A stretch of DNA of 64,000 nucleotides from the NCBI GenBank assembly GCA_022414725.1, contig CM039463.1, forward strand, positions 80,091,183-80,155,182. Reading direction: 5' to 3'. Below the pieces are notes generated by a model, which was not told the DNA's origin, searched no databases, and worked only from the letters and a program-made list of their open reading frames with translations. This document shows positions 1-9,906 of this stretch, piece by piece; position 1 is the stretch's first letter, and each line of letters begins with the position of its first letter. This DNA is from Microglena sp. YARC. Its lineage: Eukaryota; Chlorophyta; Chlorophyceae; Chlamydomonadales; Chlamydomonadaceae. Made by a program: the position numbers and the translations under genes.

Positions 1-557
1 CTTATTGCGGCTGGTGGGTGGCTTAGTTGAATGATATTGGATGTGGTGGGTAACTGAATGAGGGTAATATGGGGATGCAAATGTGAAGGTTTGTTTGTGA
101 AGGAGGTTGATATAAAACAATATGGCTGTGCAAGTGGACTCATTGTGATTTTGATCAATGATGAGCTGAAGTAATTGCAAGTATGATGATGATGATGATG
201 ATGATGTGCTCTGTGGTGGAGAGCTACATGTGTTCTTCACATACAGTGACATTTGTGGGGTGATGCAACAGTAAACATGACAATGTGTGAGCACTCTATT
301 GTTGTCTTATAATAGCAATGCCCGGCACCTACCTCCAGCATTGCCCACCCCTTCAGATGTGTACTTGTTGTTGCTGATCGAGACCTGCATGAATGCCTCC
401 ATATTTCATGCGGTGGTTCTATTGCCAAAAAATCCAGGACGTCAAGAACACACAGGCACATGTAGTGGTTTGTTTGGATGTTGTAAGAGCGATATTTTTG
501 AATGTACTTTTGAATACTGGTGTAGGTGCTGTTCATTGCCAAAGATGGTGGGAAGCC
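1..557. other. No recognised gene; short GAT microsatellite
   Basis: I see no supported coding region. Positions 183-206 are a short GAT trinucleotide run. The rest is unique-looking, moderately AT-rich sequence. Confidence 0.5.
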
Positions 558-884
558 TTAACAGCTGGAGCCATGCATGTAACCAAGTCCCAAGTTCCAA
601 AGGAAGTGGTACGCCAGGTTTAGCGTTTAGGGTTTAGGGCTAACAGCTGGAGCCATGCATGTAACCAAGTCTAAGTTCCAAAGGAAGTGGTACACCAGGT
701 TTATGGTTAATGGTTTATGGTTTAGAGTTAAAAGCTGGAGCCATGCATGTAACCAAGTCCCAAGTTCCAAAGGAAGTGGTACACCAGGTTTATGGTTTAT
801 GGTATATGGTTTAGGGTACAGGGTTAACAGTTGGAGCCATGCATGTAACCAAGTCCCAAGTTCCAAAGGAGGTGGTACACCAGC
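558..884. repeat. Four-copy tandem repeat of about 80-100 bp with telomere-like linkers
   Basis: A core of about 55 bp starting GCTGGAGCCATGCATGTAAC recurs at about 563, 644, 734 and 832. The linkers between cores contain GGTTTAGGGTT and GGTTTATGG pieces that resemble plant or algal telomere repeat units. The copies differ by a few bases and by linker length. Confidence 0.85.
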
Positions 885-909
885 GCTTACATTGCACATG
901 ACGCATGGC

Positions 910-1060
910 TAGGGAACAGCAACATGATATCATATGATGCCGGCAGTCTGACTAGGCTAAAGTCACCCTTCACATACAAATATCATACGATGCAATTTGT
1001 ATGATATCATATGATATCATACTGGCCTTTGGTCAGTATCATATGATTTGCCGATCCCTA
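910..1060. mobile_element. MITE family A, copy 1 (TA-flanked)
   Basis: The 151-bp element has terminal inverted repeats TAGGGAACAGCAA and TTGCCGATCCCTA. The outer TA on each side is compatible with a TA target duplication. The inside is rich in the palindromic string ATATCATATGATATC. An internal stretch, GCAGTCTGACTAGGCTAAAG, recurs in the copy near 14.87 kb. It has no coding capacity, as expected for a non-autonomous DNA transposon. Confidence 0.7.
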
Positions 1061-3400
1061 TCCATGGCAGACAAGTTGCGTTGGGATATCCCTTCTGAAG
1101 CTGTATTTGCAATGGGGCGGGAGGATGACATACGGAATATATCTAGTACCCCCCCAGAAAAGTTGGGACAGACAAAAAGGGGGGGAGGGGGGGGGGGGGG
1201 GGGGGGGACCCGGCCAAATTTAGATAAAACCTAGCCCATGTTGTGGCAAATCATCTCCTTTAGTACCCTGCATTTTTACGCCCCAGAGAATGTTGTGAAT
1301 TGATTGTAAGCACGATTAGAAGTAAATCCAACATGCACCCTAGACAGCTCAATATTTCAGCTTCCCGGAGCCTCCTTATAGTTCCTTGCCTTCCTTCAAC
1401 ATCCTTTATAAATTATAACTGACTTGCCTAGTATTGGCCTGAAAACTGAATGGGCTTGCTATATGAAGCCTACCAGGTCTAAATGTAACGCCCACCTGTG
1501 CCCACCATGATTATGCCAGCTTCAAGGTGCACAAGCTTGCTTTAGTTTGGGCTTAATAGCCAGCCAGGGGAGCTGCCTAGAAGCTGCTGCCTGTAGCCCA
1601 CAATAAAAGCTATGTCTCGAATCATTGTATAGGCATGTATCGGTCGATAAATTGTGGTGGGACTCCATTCCATACTTCCATATGGTGGCCGGGCAATGAG
1701 GGCTTTGTGCACAAAGCAAGATGCTCTGTGAATCTCAACATAATCAGCAGTTCCCTCACTGACATGGAGGGATCTTCGCCTGAGTACGTAGGCAGAACTT
1801 CTTGTGCTGCTCGAACTGTTGCGACCCCGCGAATCCAGTTGCCGACCGAGCACCAAGAGGACATGTGCGCAAGCATTCGTCATCATCGTCAGACAGCAGG
1901 CGGCTATCACTCAGGTCCACATGCTGTCTCTTGAATGGACTTTCGTCGTGAATAGACTCTTCGATGGTAGCATTCGACTCTGCAGTGCTAATAAATATAT
2001 CCATCCCGAACTCAGACCAGGGAGGGTGAGCAGATCACCGGTACAGCAAGGTTTCGAACTTGAACTCGAAATCGAAATCGAACTTGAATTACTTAGCAGG
2101 TTTCCGAAAACTATGGGATTAGCAAGCTTGCATCAAGGCAAAGTCGTTCCTCTTCTCCAGAGGTGAAATGGGGGCAGAAAAAGAAGCCACGCCACAGGAC
2201 TTCATATCTCCAGGCCTGATAGATCCCGCACGATACCAGGGCATTCCATACGCCACCGAACGCCTCCTCTATCCGACCTGGAATCCAACGGGAGCCCAAC
2301 ATAATCCAACGGGAGTCCAACGGAGCTACCGGAGCTGCGAACAACTTTGCATACTTCGCATTTATTCAGGAGGTTGGCTTAGTCATGCTTATACTACCCA
2401 TGTTTACTCCGTCGCAGGCGGCAGGCAGCCTGGAAGCTGATAGACAATTCAAGTCATCAAATGAAAACCACCCATATCCCTCACTGACCTGGAATCCAAC
2501 TGAACGGAAGTCTGACGGGAACTACAGTGTGAGCATTCGTGCCAGCGTGGACGTTAGTCCATCCTATCGGGTAAGGAAGGGCCAGATCCGGGCCAGATCG
2601 GGTCAGATCTGGTTTGGCGTGTCTCTAGGCGGCTCGGGTTCGGGTACATGGATATGCTAATGAGTAAATGTTTTAGGTAGACTAGCATCTGAGCCCGTCG
2701 TCCCGACGGGCGGACCACCCCCGTGGCCACGTCAGCGACAGGTCTGGACCCCCGTGGCCACGTCAGGGACAGGTCTCGGAAAATCGATATCCGAAAACGG
2801 GTTACTCCGTAACGGGTTATCCTGAAACCACTGCCCCTGGCCACTTCAGCGAATGGCAGTCAGTGAGCGGGCAAGAGTGCGTGAGAGCGCAGGAGAAGGC
2901 CAAGGGAATGCTGCGACGGGGGGAGTTGCATGCGAAGTTATTGACAGGGGCAGCGAAATTTGTGGGAAAAAGTTTGGGCAGATGAACAAAGGGAGGCTCA
3001 GGCAGCGAGCACCGAAAATAGCAGAAGTGCGAAGGAAAATTCGGGTATCAGAACGGCTGGGCCAGGAAGAGCAGCGAGAAGGAGTTGAAAACGACACCGG
3101 CTTCATTAGAGCAGCGCAAAGCAGCGCACGGGGTGAACAGGTCGGCGAAGGAAAATTTGGGCACCAAGCCGGGTAACCTTGGACGGGTGCGGGTGCAGGT
3201 GGGTGGTCAGGCAATCGTTCCTGTGGCTGCGCCGAGAAATCGAGATCCCAGTCTGGCTGCCACCTGGGCGACAGGTCGGCAAGATATGGAACCAAAACCC
3301 CAAGCTGCTAGGCCAAAAGGGGGCGAACACGCGCCGGGCACACGCTAAACCGCCTCCATGCTACTTTAAATAATAAGATGGTCAGTTGAAAACCCAACGA
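1061..3400. other. No confident gene; repeat fragments and a poly-G run
   Basis: This stretch holds a poly-G run (1179-1207), a fragment of MITE family B (about 1515-1612), a copy of dispersed repeat D (2365-2445) and a two-copy 31-bp direct repeat with CCGTGGCCACGTCAG (2718-2778). Several frames stay open around 2850-3350 because the sequence is GC-rich, but none shows a recognisable domain. The 5' end and promoter of the ankyrin gene that follows may lie here; I see no clear TATA box. Confidence 0.4.
1515..1612. mobile_element. MITE family B fragment
   Basis: The stretch with CCAGGGGAGCTGCCTAGAAG followed by a CTGCTGCC...TAGCC end matches the right terminal repeat of the complete copy at 35664-35865. 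The left end is missing. Confidence 0.55.
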
Positions 3401-3468
3401 TCAAGATTTTTCACAGCCAGTGCTCTTAGCCATCTCTTTCTGTTTGATCTCCTTACATTAGCCAAGCC

Positions 3469-3775
3469 TTGATATCTTCCTTCCTCTTGCATTTCCGCGT
3501 TTGCCTCAAGATCATCGGAACTATAAACCTTGGGAAGTTCGCCAAACCTGTTACCGTTGCCAAGCCAGTGTGGCACTCGAGAGCCTTTCCACCTCCAACT
3601 CGGATTTGCACCGCACCACGCAACCTCACCAGCTTGGCGACACCCGTTGGGAAGAGCCCTAACACGGCGATTCAGCGAAAGAAGACGCAGATTACAACCT
3701 TGCAGGAGCAGGGTAAGGCCTTGCAAGAGAAGCTTGGGGCTGGGAGACAGAAAATTGCAGAGTTACGGAAGGAAG
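3469..3775 (+). CDS. Ankyrin gene, putative first visible exon (coiled coil)
   Basis: The frame is open from an ATG at 3469 to a strong donor, GAAG|GTAAGA, at 3776. Its last 40 residues are rich in K, Q, E and L (TTLQEQGKALQEKL, QKIAELRKEG) and predict a short coiled coil. The exon ends one base into a codon, and joining to 5025 keeps the frame, giving LRKEG-VEQLETEAMKS. The N-terminal part is basic and uncharacteristic, so the true start could lie elsewhere or a further upstream exon could exist. The coiled coil followed by ankyrin repeats suggests a scaffold or interaction protein; the specific role is unknown. Confidence 0.5.
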
Positions 3776-3809
3776 GTAAGATGAGCCTGGGATGAGTTGG
3801 AGGTTTATT

Positions 3810-3865
3810 TTGTTAGGATTGTCACCCTAGGAGGTGGGACCCTTTGACACAAACCAGCTCCAATG
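3810..3865 (-). repeat. Dispersed repeat X fragment in intron 1
   Basis: On the minus strand this reads GGTTTGTGTC followed by CCCACCTCCTAGGGTGA. It matches the 3' part of the repeat copies at 8.1-8.57, 22.27-22.40 and 25.5-26.0 kb. Confidence 0.6.
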
Positions 3866-4105
3866 GTTGAAGAAAAAGTTGGAATCTAGAAACAATGCCC
3901 ACTGGCTGTTCCCCCTAAATGAAGCTCCACACTTTGGTTAAAGCAAAATTTGAATGTTTAAAACAGGAAGATTCCTTGGGGAGAGTTCCTTGATCAGAGT
4001 TCCATATCTGCTAGAAAGCAACTCTGCTAGACGGAATAGTATTGATATCGCATGGCCAAGGTGATGGCGCCTGTGGGCTGCAGGCTGCGGGCTGCGGGCT
4101 GCTCA

Positions 4106-4303
4106 TACATACTATTTATTTTCAGCTACGAGCAGCAGCTTCCAGGGAGCTCCCAGGGCTCTCTGTTCATCCAGACCTTAAGTTACCTAGGCATCTGGAA
4201 GCTGATACCATCAGCTTTCCAGTGCTACAGTAATCTTTGAGTTTGGCCTAGGGGCAGTCTCAGGGAGCGCCTAGAAGCTGGTGCTGATAACCAAAAAGAA
4301 GAG
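4106..4303. mobile_element. MITE family B copy
   Basis: The left end reads TCAGCTACGAGCAGCAGCTT. The right end reads GCGCCTAGAAGCTGGTGCTG and then ATAACCAAAAAG, forming imperfect inverted ends. It lies in intron 1 of the ankyrin gene and has no coding capacity. Confidence 0.6.
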
Positions 4304-4371
4304 CACTGTACTCACAGCAACTGTTAGCATGTTGACATTTCCTACACTGTTCACTGGTGGAACTGTTTTTC

Positions 4372-4558
4372 TTATCGACTTCGAGCAGCAGCTTCTAGGT
4401 AGCTCCCCCAACCAGCCAGTAGGCTACACCCAATCATTTCAGTAGTGCTAGAAGATTAAGAATGGCAACTCCTAGGTGCGCTAGGTTGTGCACGGTTTGG
4501 CTAGGTAGCCAGGAAGGAGAGTTGCCTAGAAGCTACTGCTCATAGCTGAAAAGTAAAA
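4372..4558. mobile_element. MITE family B copy (second in intron 1)
   Basis: The ends are CGAGCAGCAGCTTCTAGGTA and GTTGCCTAGAAGCTACTGCT, again inverted. It sits about 70 bp after the previous copy. Confidence 0.6.
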
Positions 4559-5024
4559 CACTAACTAGTAGATTCCTAGGTATTACAAGGTGAGATACAG
4601 CAGGCCTGGGTGGGCATAGACCAGTTTGCCCATGTAAAGTACAATCAGTACAACTAACTTATGTTTGCCTGTGGCACCTTGTGTGTCGCATACTTCTAGT
4701 CTAGTACCGGTACCTGACGAGTACTAGAAAGAAACATAGGAAACGAAAAGATCAAAAACAAGGGGGGTAGAATGGAGTTTCCATGGAAGGATAGACTCTA
4801 AGCGTCTAGGACAACCAGCAAAAGACAAAAAAGTAGTTGGGGAAAAGGTTTAGGCATAGGGAGGATACTAATATTACTATACAAGCACATAGGAAACTGA
4901 ATTTTGAATCAGAGCCTGATCTGAGTGATGGGAAATAAGTGCTTAGGTGAATGAAACATACTGCAGGATACATTCAAAATATATGTACCTTTCTGTTACT
5001 TTGCTCACTCTTTGCCCTTTGCAG

Positions 5025-5116
5025 TGGAGCAACTGGAGACCGAGGCAATGAAGTCGTATACCAATGAAGAGGAGCAACAAAAGCAGCATGAGAGGGAGGC
5101 CATGAAGTCATCAGAG
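5025..5116 (+). CDS. Ankyrin gene exon 2 (acidic coiled-coil segment)
   Basis: The acceptor is TTTGCCCTTTGCAG, ending at 5024. The exon completes a GTG codon begun in exon 1 and reads VEQLETEAMKSYTNEEEQ and on to EREAMKSSE. The content is highly charged and helix-prone, continuing the coiled coil. The exon ends at GAG followed by GCAAGT, which matches the standard GC-AG donor. Splicing from there to 5908 keeps phase 0. A GT further on at 5121 would be a weaker donor. The downstream intron contains a long CA microsatellite. Confidence 0.6.
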
Positions 5117-5269
5117 GCAAGTAGCACTCCATCCACATCCAAGCACTGCCCAAAGTACAGACTTCTGTGTAAATATTTGGCCGTTTAAGACAGGGAGAAG
5201 TAGTGGCTCACTCTCACTTCCAGAACAGTGTCCATGCACACAAGTAGCACACACACACCACGCACACAC

Positions 5270-5287
5270 ACACGCACTCACACACAC

Positions 5288-5367
<80 letters not shown>

Positions 5368-5376
5368 TATGAATAG
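5270..5376. repeat. (CA)n microsatellite in intron 2
   Basis: A nearly pure CA dinucleotide array of about 100 bp, with CA-rich flanks to about 5490. Confidence 0.95.
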
Positions 5377-5907
5377 AGTAGATAACACCACTTGGATACT
5401 GGTCAATCACAGGTAGCCCCTCGCCCCCCCCCCACCACACACACACACCAACCACTACCACCCACGCCACCCACACCCACACCCACACACGTATGGAGTA
5501 GATGACACACTTGGATACTGGTCAATTCACAGGTAGCTCCCCCCCAAAATAAAAACTCCTCAACCACCAACTTCCCCTATTAATACACACACTACCCCCT
5601 ACTCTGACCTCACGTACCCCAATCCCCACCTCATGTACTCCCAGCCACGCTAGCCAGTGTTTTTTATTTCAGATTTCTGTAGTCCAGTTTGAGTAGCCAC
5701 TTGGACTACTTAACCCTGATTTCAGTATATTGCTTAGCCATCGCATGGCGGAGCGCAAAGCGCGGAGCCTGGGGGGGGTCGGGGGGCAGCATGTCCCGAT
5801 ATCGGGGGGTCTGGGGGGTGTAGCATTCGACGGAATGGCGACGCGTCATCGAAAAAAGAAACACTGACCCTAGCCTCACGCATACACATACGCATACACA
5901 CATGCAG

Positions 5908-6039
5908 GCAAAGGCCGAACGGAGGTGGCCAGTTGCCAGTTACAGCAATTTGCTTGAGGCATCCAAGGCAGGAAATCTTGCTGGGACCCTTTCACTCTTG
6001 AAGAGAGGTGCCCCCACTGACGGCTCTGATGATGATAAG
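5908..6039 (+). CDS. Ankyrin gene exon 3 (start of ankyrin-like region)
   Basis: The acceptor is ACATGCAG at 5900-5907 and the donor is AAG|GTAACT at 6040. The exon is 132 nt (44 codons, phase 0). The reading frame AKAERRWPVASYSNLLEASK continues as AGNLAGTLSLLKRGAPTDG and ends DDDK. The LLEASKAGN...LLKRGA pattern matches the helix pair and turn of an ankyrin repeat, probably a capping repeat that lacks the TPLH tetrapeptide. The next confident exon is 2.6 kb downstream, so one or more exons between may be lost or missed. Confidence 0.6.
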
Positions 6040-6101
6040 GTAACTCTACTTCCCTCCAATTGTTCTATTGATTATGAGTAGGCTCTAAGTCGTGTGCCAC
6101 T

Positions 6102-6298
6102 CAGGTGACTACTTCTTGCCAAATTGGTTGGCGCTTAAAGCGCACAAACGTCAAATTGGTCAGCGTTTTTAGTGCACAAATCGCAAAAACTGCGCGCTGC
6201 GCCCACAGGGGGGTTGAAAAAAGCTGCGCGAAAACGCGCAGAGGGGCTCAAAAAGGCAGCACGGCACCGCCCTGCCGCGCGGGCTTAGTAGTACCCTG
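6102..6298. mobile_element. hAT-like MITE family C, copy 1, perfect 8-bp TSD
   Basis: The element is flanked by GTGCCACT at 6094-6101 and 6299-6306, a perfect 8-bp target duplication. Its termini are CAGGTGACTAC and GTAGTACCCTG. The inside carries short palindromic GCGC-rich motifs (GCGCTTAAAGCGC-like). An 8-bp TSD with a CAGGG-type end is typical of the hAT superfamily. There is no transposase, so it is non-autonomous. Confidence 0.8.
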
Positions 6299-6404
6299 GT
6301 GCCACTCTCGCGAAGCAAGCAACAAACTCATGGTCAGGGTCTATGGGCTTATCTGATTGCTCCATTTCTACAAGTAAGGCTGACAGCAGGCCTACACAAA
6401 GGTA

Positions 6405-6610
6405 TAGGGAACGGCAACTAATATTAGTGTTTGGAAAACTAATATTAGTGTTTAGAAAACTAATATTAACTAATATTATTGTCGTGTCACAGTAATATTA
6501 GTTTTTCTAATAAATTTGAAATTCTGGTGAGATGGCTCGTCCGACTAATATTATATAATCTTAAATAATATTATTTATTCACTAATATTATATAACATAG
6601 CCGACCCCTA
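6405..6610. mobile_element. MITE family A, copy 2 (ATATTAG subtype)
   Basis: The ends are TAGGGAACGGCAA and CCGACCCCTA, with TA at both boundaries. The body contains many ATATTAGT and CTAATATT motifs. The sequence near AATTCTGGTGAGATGGCTC matches, in reverse orientation, the copy at 34950-35125. Confidence 0.75.
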
Positions 6611-6655
6611 CAAATGTGCGCTATGTACATTAACACACCCATGACAGCACACTCT

Positions 6656-6916
6656 GATTTGTTCTATACATACTGTCTTGGTTGCTAGACATGGGGAGGT
6701 CCTGGTTCATCAATTCTCTATATTTGTTGTCTTGTGTATCAGGCAGTTGGGCTGGTCACTCGCACAGTTGCACTCAGTTGGTCTGCTAACCAAGAACTGC
6801 TTGTGCTCTTGACGGGATGATTCACTGATGTATCATTCCGCGAATCATTAATGGTGGGGGACAAGATTTGTTCTATACATACTGTCTTGGTTGCTAGACA
6901 TGGGGAGGTCCTGGTT
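6656..6916. repeat. 52-bp direct duplication
   Basis: A 52-bp segment beginning GATTTGTTCTATACATACTG occurs at 6656-6707 and again at 6865-6916 with no differences I can see. The copies are 209 bp apart. I see no supported gene between or around them; frames in 6891-7440 show no recognisable domain. Confidence 0.85.
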
Positions 6917-7509
6917 TTCTTCGAAGAGTACTGCACCTGCTAACATGAAGCTTCTTCTGTGGGACAGGGTGAGAGTTTGCAGTCAGCTCCTTCTTTTGTC
7001 GCTTGTGCAGTGGGTCATTTCATCATTTGTCAGCCTTATCTACCTCGGCATGTCTCCCAGATCCCGGTTGTCTCGTACAAGACGGCGGGCAACCCATGCA
7101 TCAGTGCTTGATGATTTGCCCGATCTGGTTTCCGACTCGGTTCTGATGAATCTCCCAGCCGTAAGCTGCCTTGTCGAGTTTGATGCAGTCTCCCGGTCCA
7201 GGAGGACCGTACGACGCCAGGACCGGTGTGGGTAACCTTCGCAATAGCTATGACGTGAATTTGTATGTTTCTGGGACTCGTTTTTCATCAAGTCTTTTTT
7301 ATAGGTTCGACTACCGCAGTTTTTTTGTACTGTTTTTATTGTTCAGAAGAAGAGGGGAAAAACGACAAATGAAAAAGAAAAAAAGAATAAAGTGGTTTGT
7401 TCGAGTTTAGATTTTCCTGGTAATAATGTTTTTTACTGCCGATGACGGCGAGCAGCCGAATTACTAGCTGAAGCTTTGTACACATGTCCAAGCTGGTACT
7501 CGTTGGAGT

Positions 7510-7963
7510 ATGTGGGCTGCGCGATATCAGGAGGGGGCTGATGTTCCCTTGAATGAAGAGAAGGTGCTGGCGTTGTTATATGATTTGGATGGCACGCGGT
7601 GTGCTAATAAGTCTGATGTATTTCAGCGGTTGATGGTGGAGCAGGATGCTGTGCTAATGCTATGTTTGTGGGATAGTGGGATGATGATTGTATTTTTTCT
7701 TGGTGCCTTACTAGACTTCAAATGTGCCCTCGGCTTGACATGGTCAAGGGGGACTTGTGAACATCATGCACAAAGAAGAAAAGAAAAAGAAAAGCAAGAG
7801 AAAAAGTGGGATGCGTGGTTACGATGGAGGTCAGTTGGGTCTGCTAGATTTTCATGATGCTATCTATCATGCTGTGTTCCCTTCGGGCTGTGTGCATGGG
7901 GCTGAGTTGCCAGATCTCTTGGTAGTGCTGCCCACCCGTGGCACTAGGACAAACAAACGGTAA
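7510..7963 (+). pseudogene. Tyrosine-recombinase-like (DIRS/Crypton-type) remnant, interrupted
   Basis: Two open segments, 7510-7683 and 7814-7963, are in the same frame once a 130-bp insertion (7684-7813) is set aside. Read across it, the segment LMLCLWDSGM is followed by RGYDGGQLGLLDFHDA and later by PTRGTRTNKR. The sGMRgydxgqLxllDf pattern resembles the region around the first catalytic Arg of tyrosine recombinases, and GTxTNK resembles motifs seen in retrotransposon recombinases. The later H-x-x-R and catalytic Tyr regions are not visible. It lies inside an ankyrin-gene intron. The identification rests on motif resemblance alone. Confidence 0.35.
7684..7813. other. 130-bp insertion bounded by a 9-bp direct repeat
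   Basis: AGTGGGATG occurs at 7675-7683 and again at 7805-7813. Removing one copy plus the intervening DNA restores an uninterrupted frame. The insert is A/G-rich at its right end (AAAGAAAAGAAAAAG). It has no pyrimidine tract before an AG, so it does not look like a functional intron. Confidence 0.55.
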
Positions 7964-8045
7964 CGGATTCATCAGGACCTGATTGTTATGCCTTCTGGGT
8001 GCTAGACTTGGGACTGTGTTTGCAGGCTTTCTTGTACCACTGCTA

Positions 8046-8107
8046 TGAGTCTGGTTTGAATCCTTACGGGTGCGATTTAGTGTTGCGGTCGCTGTCAACC
8101 GCCATTA
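8046..8107 (+). mobile_element. tRNA-SINE fragment (B box to body)
   Basis: GGTTTGAATCCTTACGGGTG followed by CGGTCGCTGTCAACCGCCAT matches the B box and body start of the SINE copies at 23.8, 47.85 and 60.9 kb. Confidence 0.65.
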
Positions 8108-8580
8108 GAGCCTTAAAGGAGCCTGTAAGTGCGCCTACTTTGCACATTGTAGGAGGGGCAACACCATTCAAGCTGAATCCTCCGGGTCGCTGGTTTGTGT
8201 CGCTGTCAACCGACATGGTAGCCTTAAAGGAGCCTGTAAGTGCGCCTACTTTGCACATTGTAGGAGGGGCAACACCATTCAAGCTGAATCCTCCGGGTCG
8301 CTGGTTTGTGTCGCTGTCAACCGCCATGGTAGCCTTAAAGGAGCCTGTAAGTGTGCCTACTTTGCACATTGTAGGAGGGGCAACACCATTCAAGCTGAAT
8401 CCTCCGGGTCGCTGGTTTGTGTCGCTGTCAACCGCCATGGTAGCCTGAAAGGAGCCTGTAAGTGTGCCTACTTTGCACATTGTAGGAGGGGCAACACCAT
8501 TCAAGCTGAATCCTCCGGGTCGCTGGTTTGTGTCGGGAGACCCACCTCCTGGGGTGAATGTCTTATCACAACTGAAAAAC
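8089..8580. repeat. 111-bp composite tandem repeat, four copies
   Basis: The period is exactly 111 bp: TCGCTGTCAACCG recurs at 8089, 8200, 8311 and 8422. Each unit joins a piece of SINE body (GTCAACCGCCATGGTAGCC) to a piece of dispersed repeat X (GTGCGCCTACTTTGCACATT through GGGTCGCTGGTTTGTG). The final copy runs on into the rest of repeat X (CCCACCTCCTGGGGTGAA). Because 111 is a multiple of three, frames stay open on both strands; this is not a gene. Confidence 0.9.
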
Positions 8581-8671
8581 AAATGATCTGTGTACCCTAA
8601 TTGATGGCCAATGCCAATTGGGGTACATGAACATTACAAAAGAAAATAAAAATTCCTTTACTACTTTGCAG

Positions 8672-8860
8672 AAATTTAAGACCCCTCTGCATTGGGCTGC
8701 CGAAAAAGGTCACCATGACTGCCTAAATGCTTTGGTGGAAGCCGGAGCCAACGTATATGCTGCTGGCAACAATCGTGTCTTAGCACTTGCAGGACAAGGT
8801 GTCATTGTAGCCTTGGAACCCGGAGCCCGCGTGGATCATGCTAGCATGAATCGTAACATT
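8672..8860 (+). CDS. Ankyrin gene exon (two repeats, the second degenerate)
   Basis: The acceptor is CTACTTTGCAG (to 8671) and the donor is ATT|GTAAGA at 8861. The exon is 189 nt (63 codons, phase 0). The first repeat reads KTPLHWAAEKGHHDCLNALV followed by EAGANVYAAG, a canonical ankyrin repeat with TPLH, the two helices and the GAN turn. The second half (VLALAGQGVIVALEPGARVD) keeps the second-helix and turn pattern but has lost TPLH. The intron start (GTAAGAATAAGTGTCATTGC) is related to the intron starts after the other ankyrin exons in this window. Confidence 0.75.
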
Positions 8861-8968
8861 GTAAGAATAAGTGTCATTGCGCCACATCCCACACTGATCG
8901 TATGCATGCTGCTGTAAAATGCGCATTTTATTCTAGCAATTGAATGATCTTAATATAACTGGAACTCA

Positions 8969-9108
8969 GGTCCACTGCCGGTCGTACACTTCAGGTTTGC
9001 ACTCCGTCAGGGACCAGTTCATCACTAGTGGTAGTTTCTATTAACCCGTCCTGATAATCTATACATGTTCTTGATTATTTGAGGTTGGGCGAGTCCCTTT
9101 AGCCTAGG
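8969..9108 (+). repeat. Dispersed repeat Y-like copy
   Basis: Contains TTCATCACTAGTGGTAG, ATCTATACATGTTCTTGAT and TTGGGCGAGTCCCTTTAGCC. Related copies are at 12105-12240 (+) and 63172-63320 (-). Confidence 0.55.
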
Positions 9109-9117
9109 GCAGATGGA

Positions 9118-9692
9118 ATCAAGACCCTCCCTTCCTCCCTACCTACCTGTCTCTCCCTCTCCCTCTCCTCTCCCTCTCCCTCTCCCTCCCCCTCTCCCCT
9201 CTCCCTCTCCCTCCTCTCTCCCTCTCCCCTCCCCCTCCCTCTCCCTCTCCCTCTCCTCTCTCCCTCTCTCCCCTCTCCTCTCCCTCTCATCCCCTCTTCT
9301 CCCTCTACCCTCTCCCCTCTCCCCTCTCCCCTCTCCCTCTCCCCTCTCCCTCTCCCTCTCCCCTCTCCCTCTCCCTCTCCCCTCTCCCCTCCCTCTACCC
9401 TCCCTCTACCCTCTCCCTTCTGCCCTCTGCCCTCTGCCCTCTACCTCTACATCTACATCTACATCTACCTCTACCCCCCCCCCCCCACCCTCTCTCCCCC
9501 TCTCCCGCCCCTCCCCTTCTCCCGCCCCTCTCCCCCCCTCTCCCTCTCATCTCTCTCCCTCTCCCTCTCCTCCCTCCCCCTCTCTCCCTTTCTCCCCCTC
9601 CTCACCCCCCCCCTCTCACTCACCCACCTCTGCCCTTCCCCCTCCATTCTCCCCCCCTCCCTCCCCCTCTCTCCTCTCCCCCCTCTCCCTCT
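9118..9692. repeat. CT-rich (CCCTCT)n low-complexity tract
   Basis: About 575 bp of almost pure C and T on the plus strand, with a short TCTACA block near 9440-9470. It lies in an ankyrin-gene intron. Open frames over it are artefacts of composition. Confidence 0.95.
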
Positions 9693-9789
9693 GATAATTC
9701 ACCTTCTTAGTCACCATAATAATAAGTGGCGGCTGAGATAATGGCAGTAAAGTGGGTTCTGGAGCCATGTGTTCGTGTTCGTGGCGTTT

Positions 9790-9851
9790 GTAATGCATTT
9801 ATTTTAGTGAGGTGTTGGTTGGTTGGGTGGGGGTGAGGTGGGTGGGTGGAT

Positions 9852-9906
<55 letters not shown>

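Noticed and set aside
612..830. Telomere-like TTTAGGG motifs
   Set aside because: Only scattered degenerate units within the linkers of a local tandem repeat; not a telomere.
2846..3348. Overlapping GC-rich frames of 85-150 codons on both strands
   Set aside because: No domain, no splice logic, and similar openness in several frames; best explained by base composition upstream of the ankyrin gene.
6891..7410. Frames on both strands before the recombinase-like remnant
   Set aside because: No domain seen; they may be part of the same decayed element, but the sequence alone does not show it.
9113..9694. 193-codon Ser/Pro/Leu frame
   Set aside because: Translation of a CT-rich low-complexity tract.
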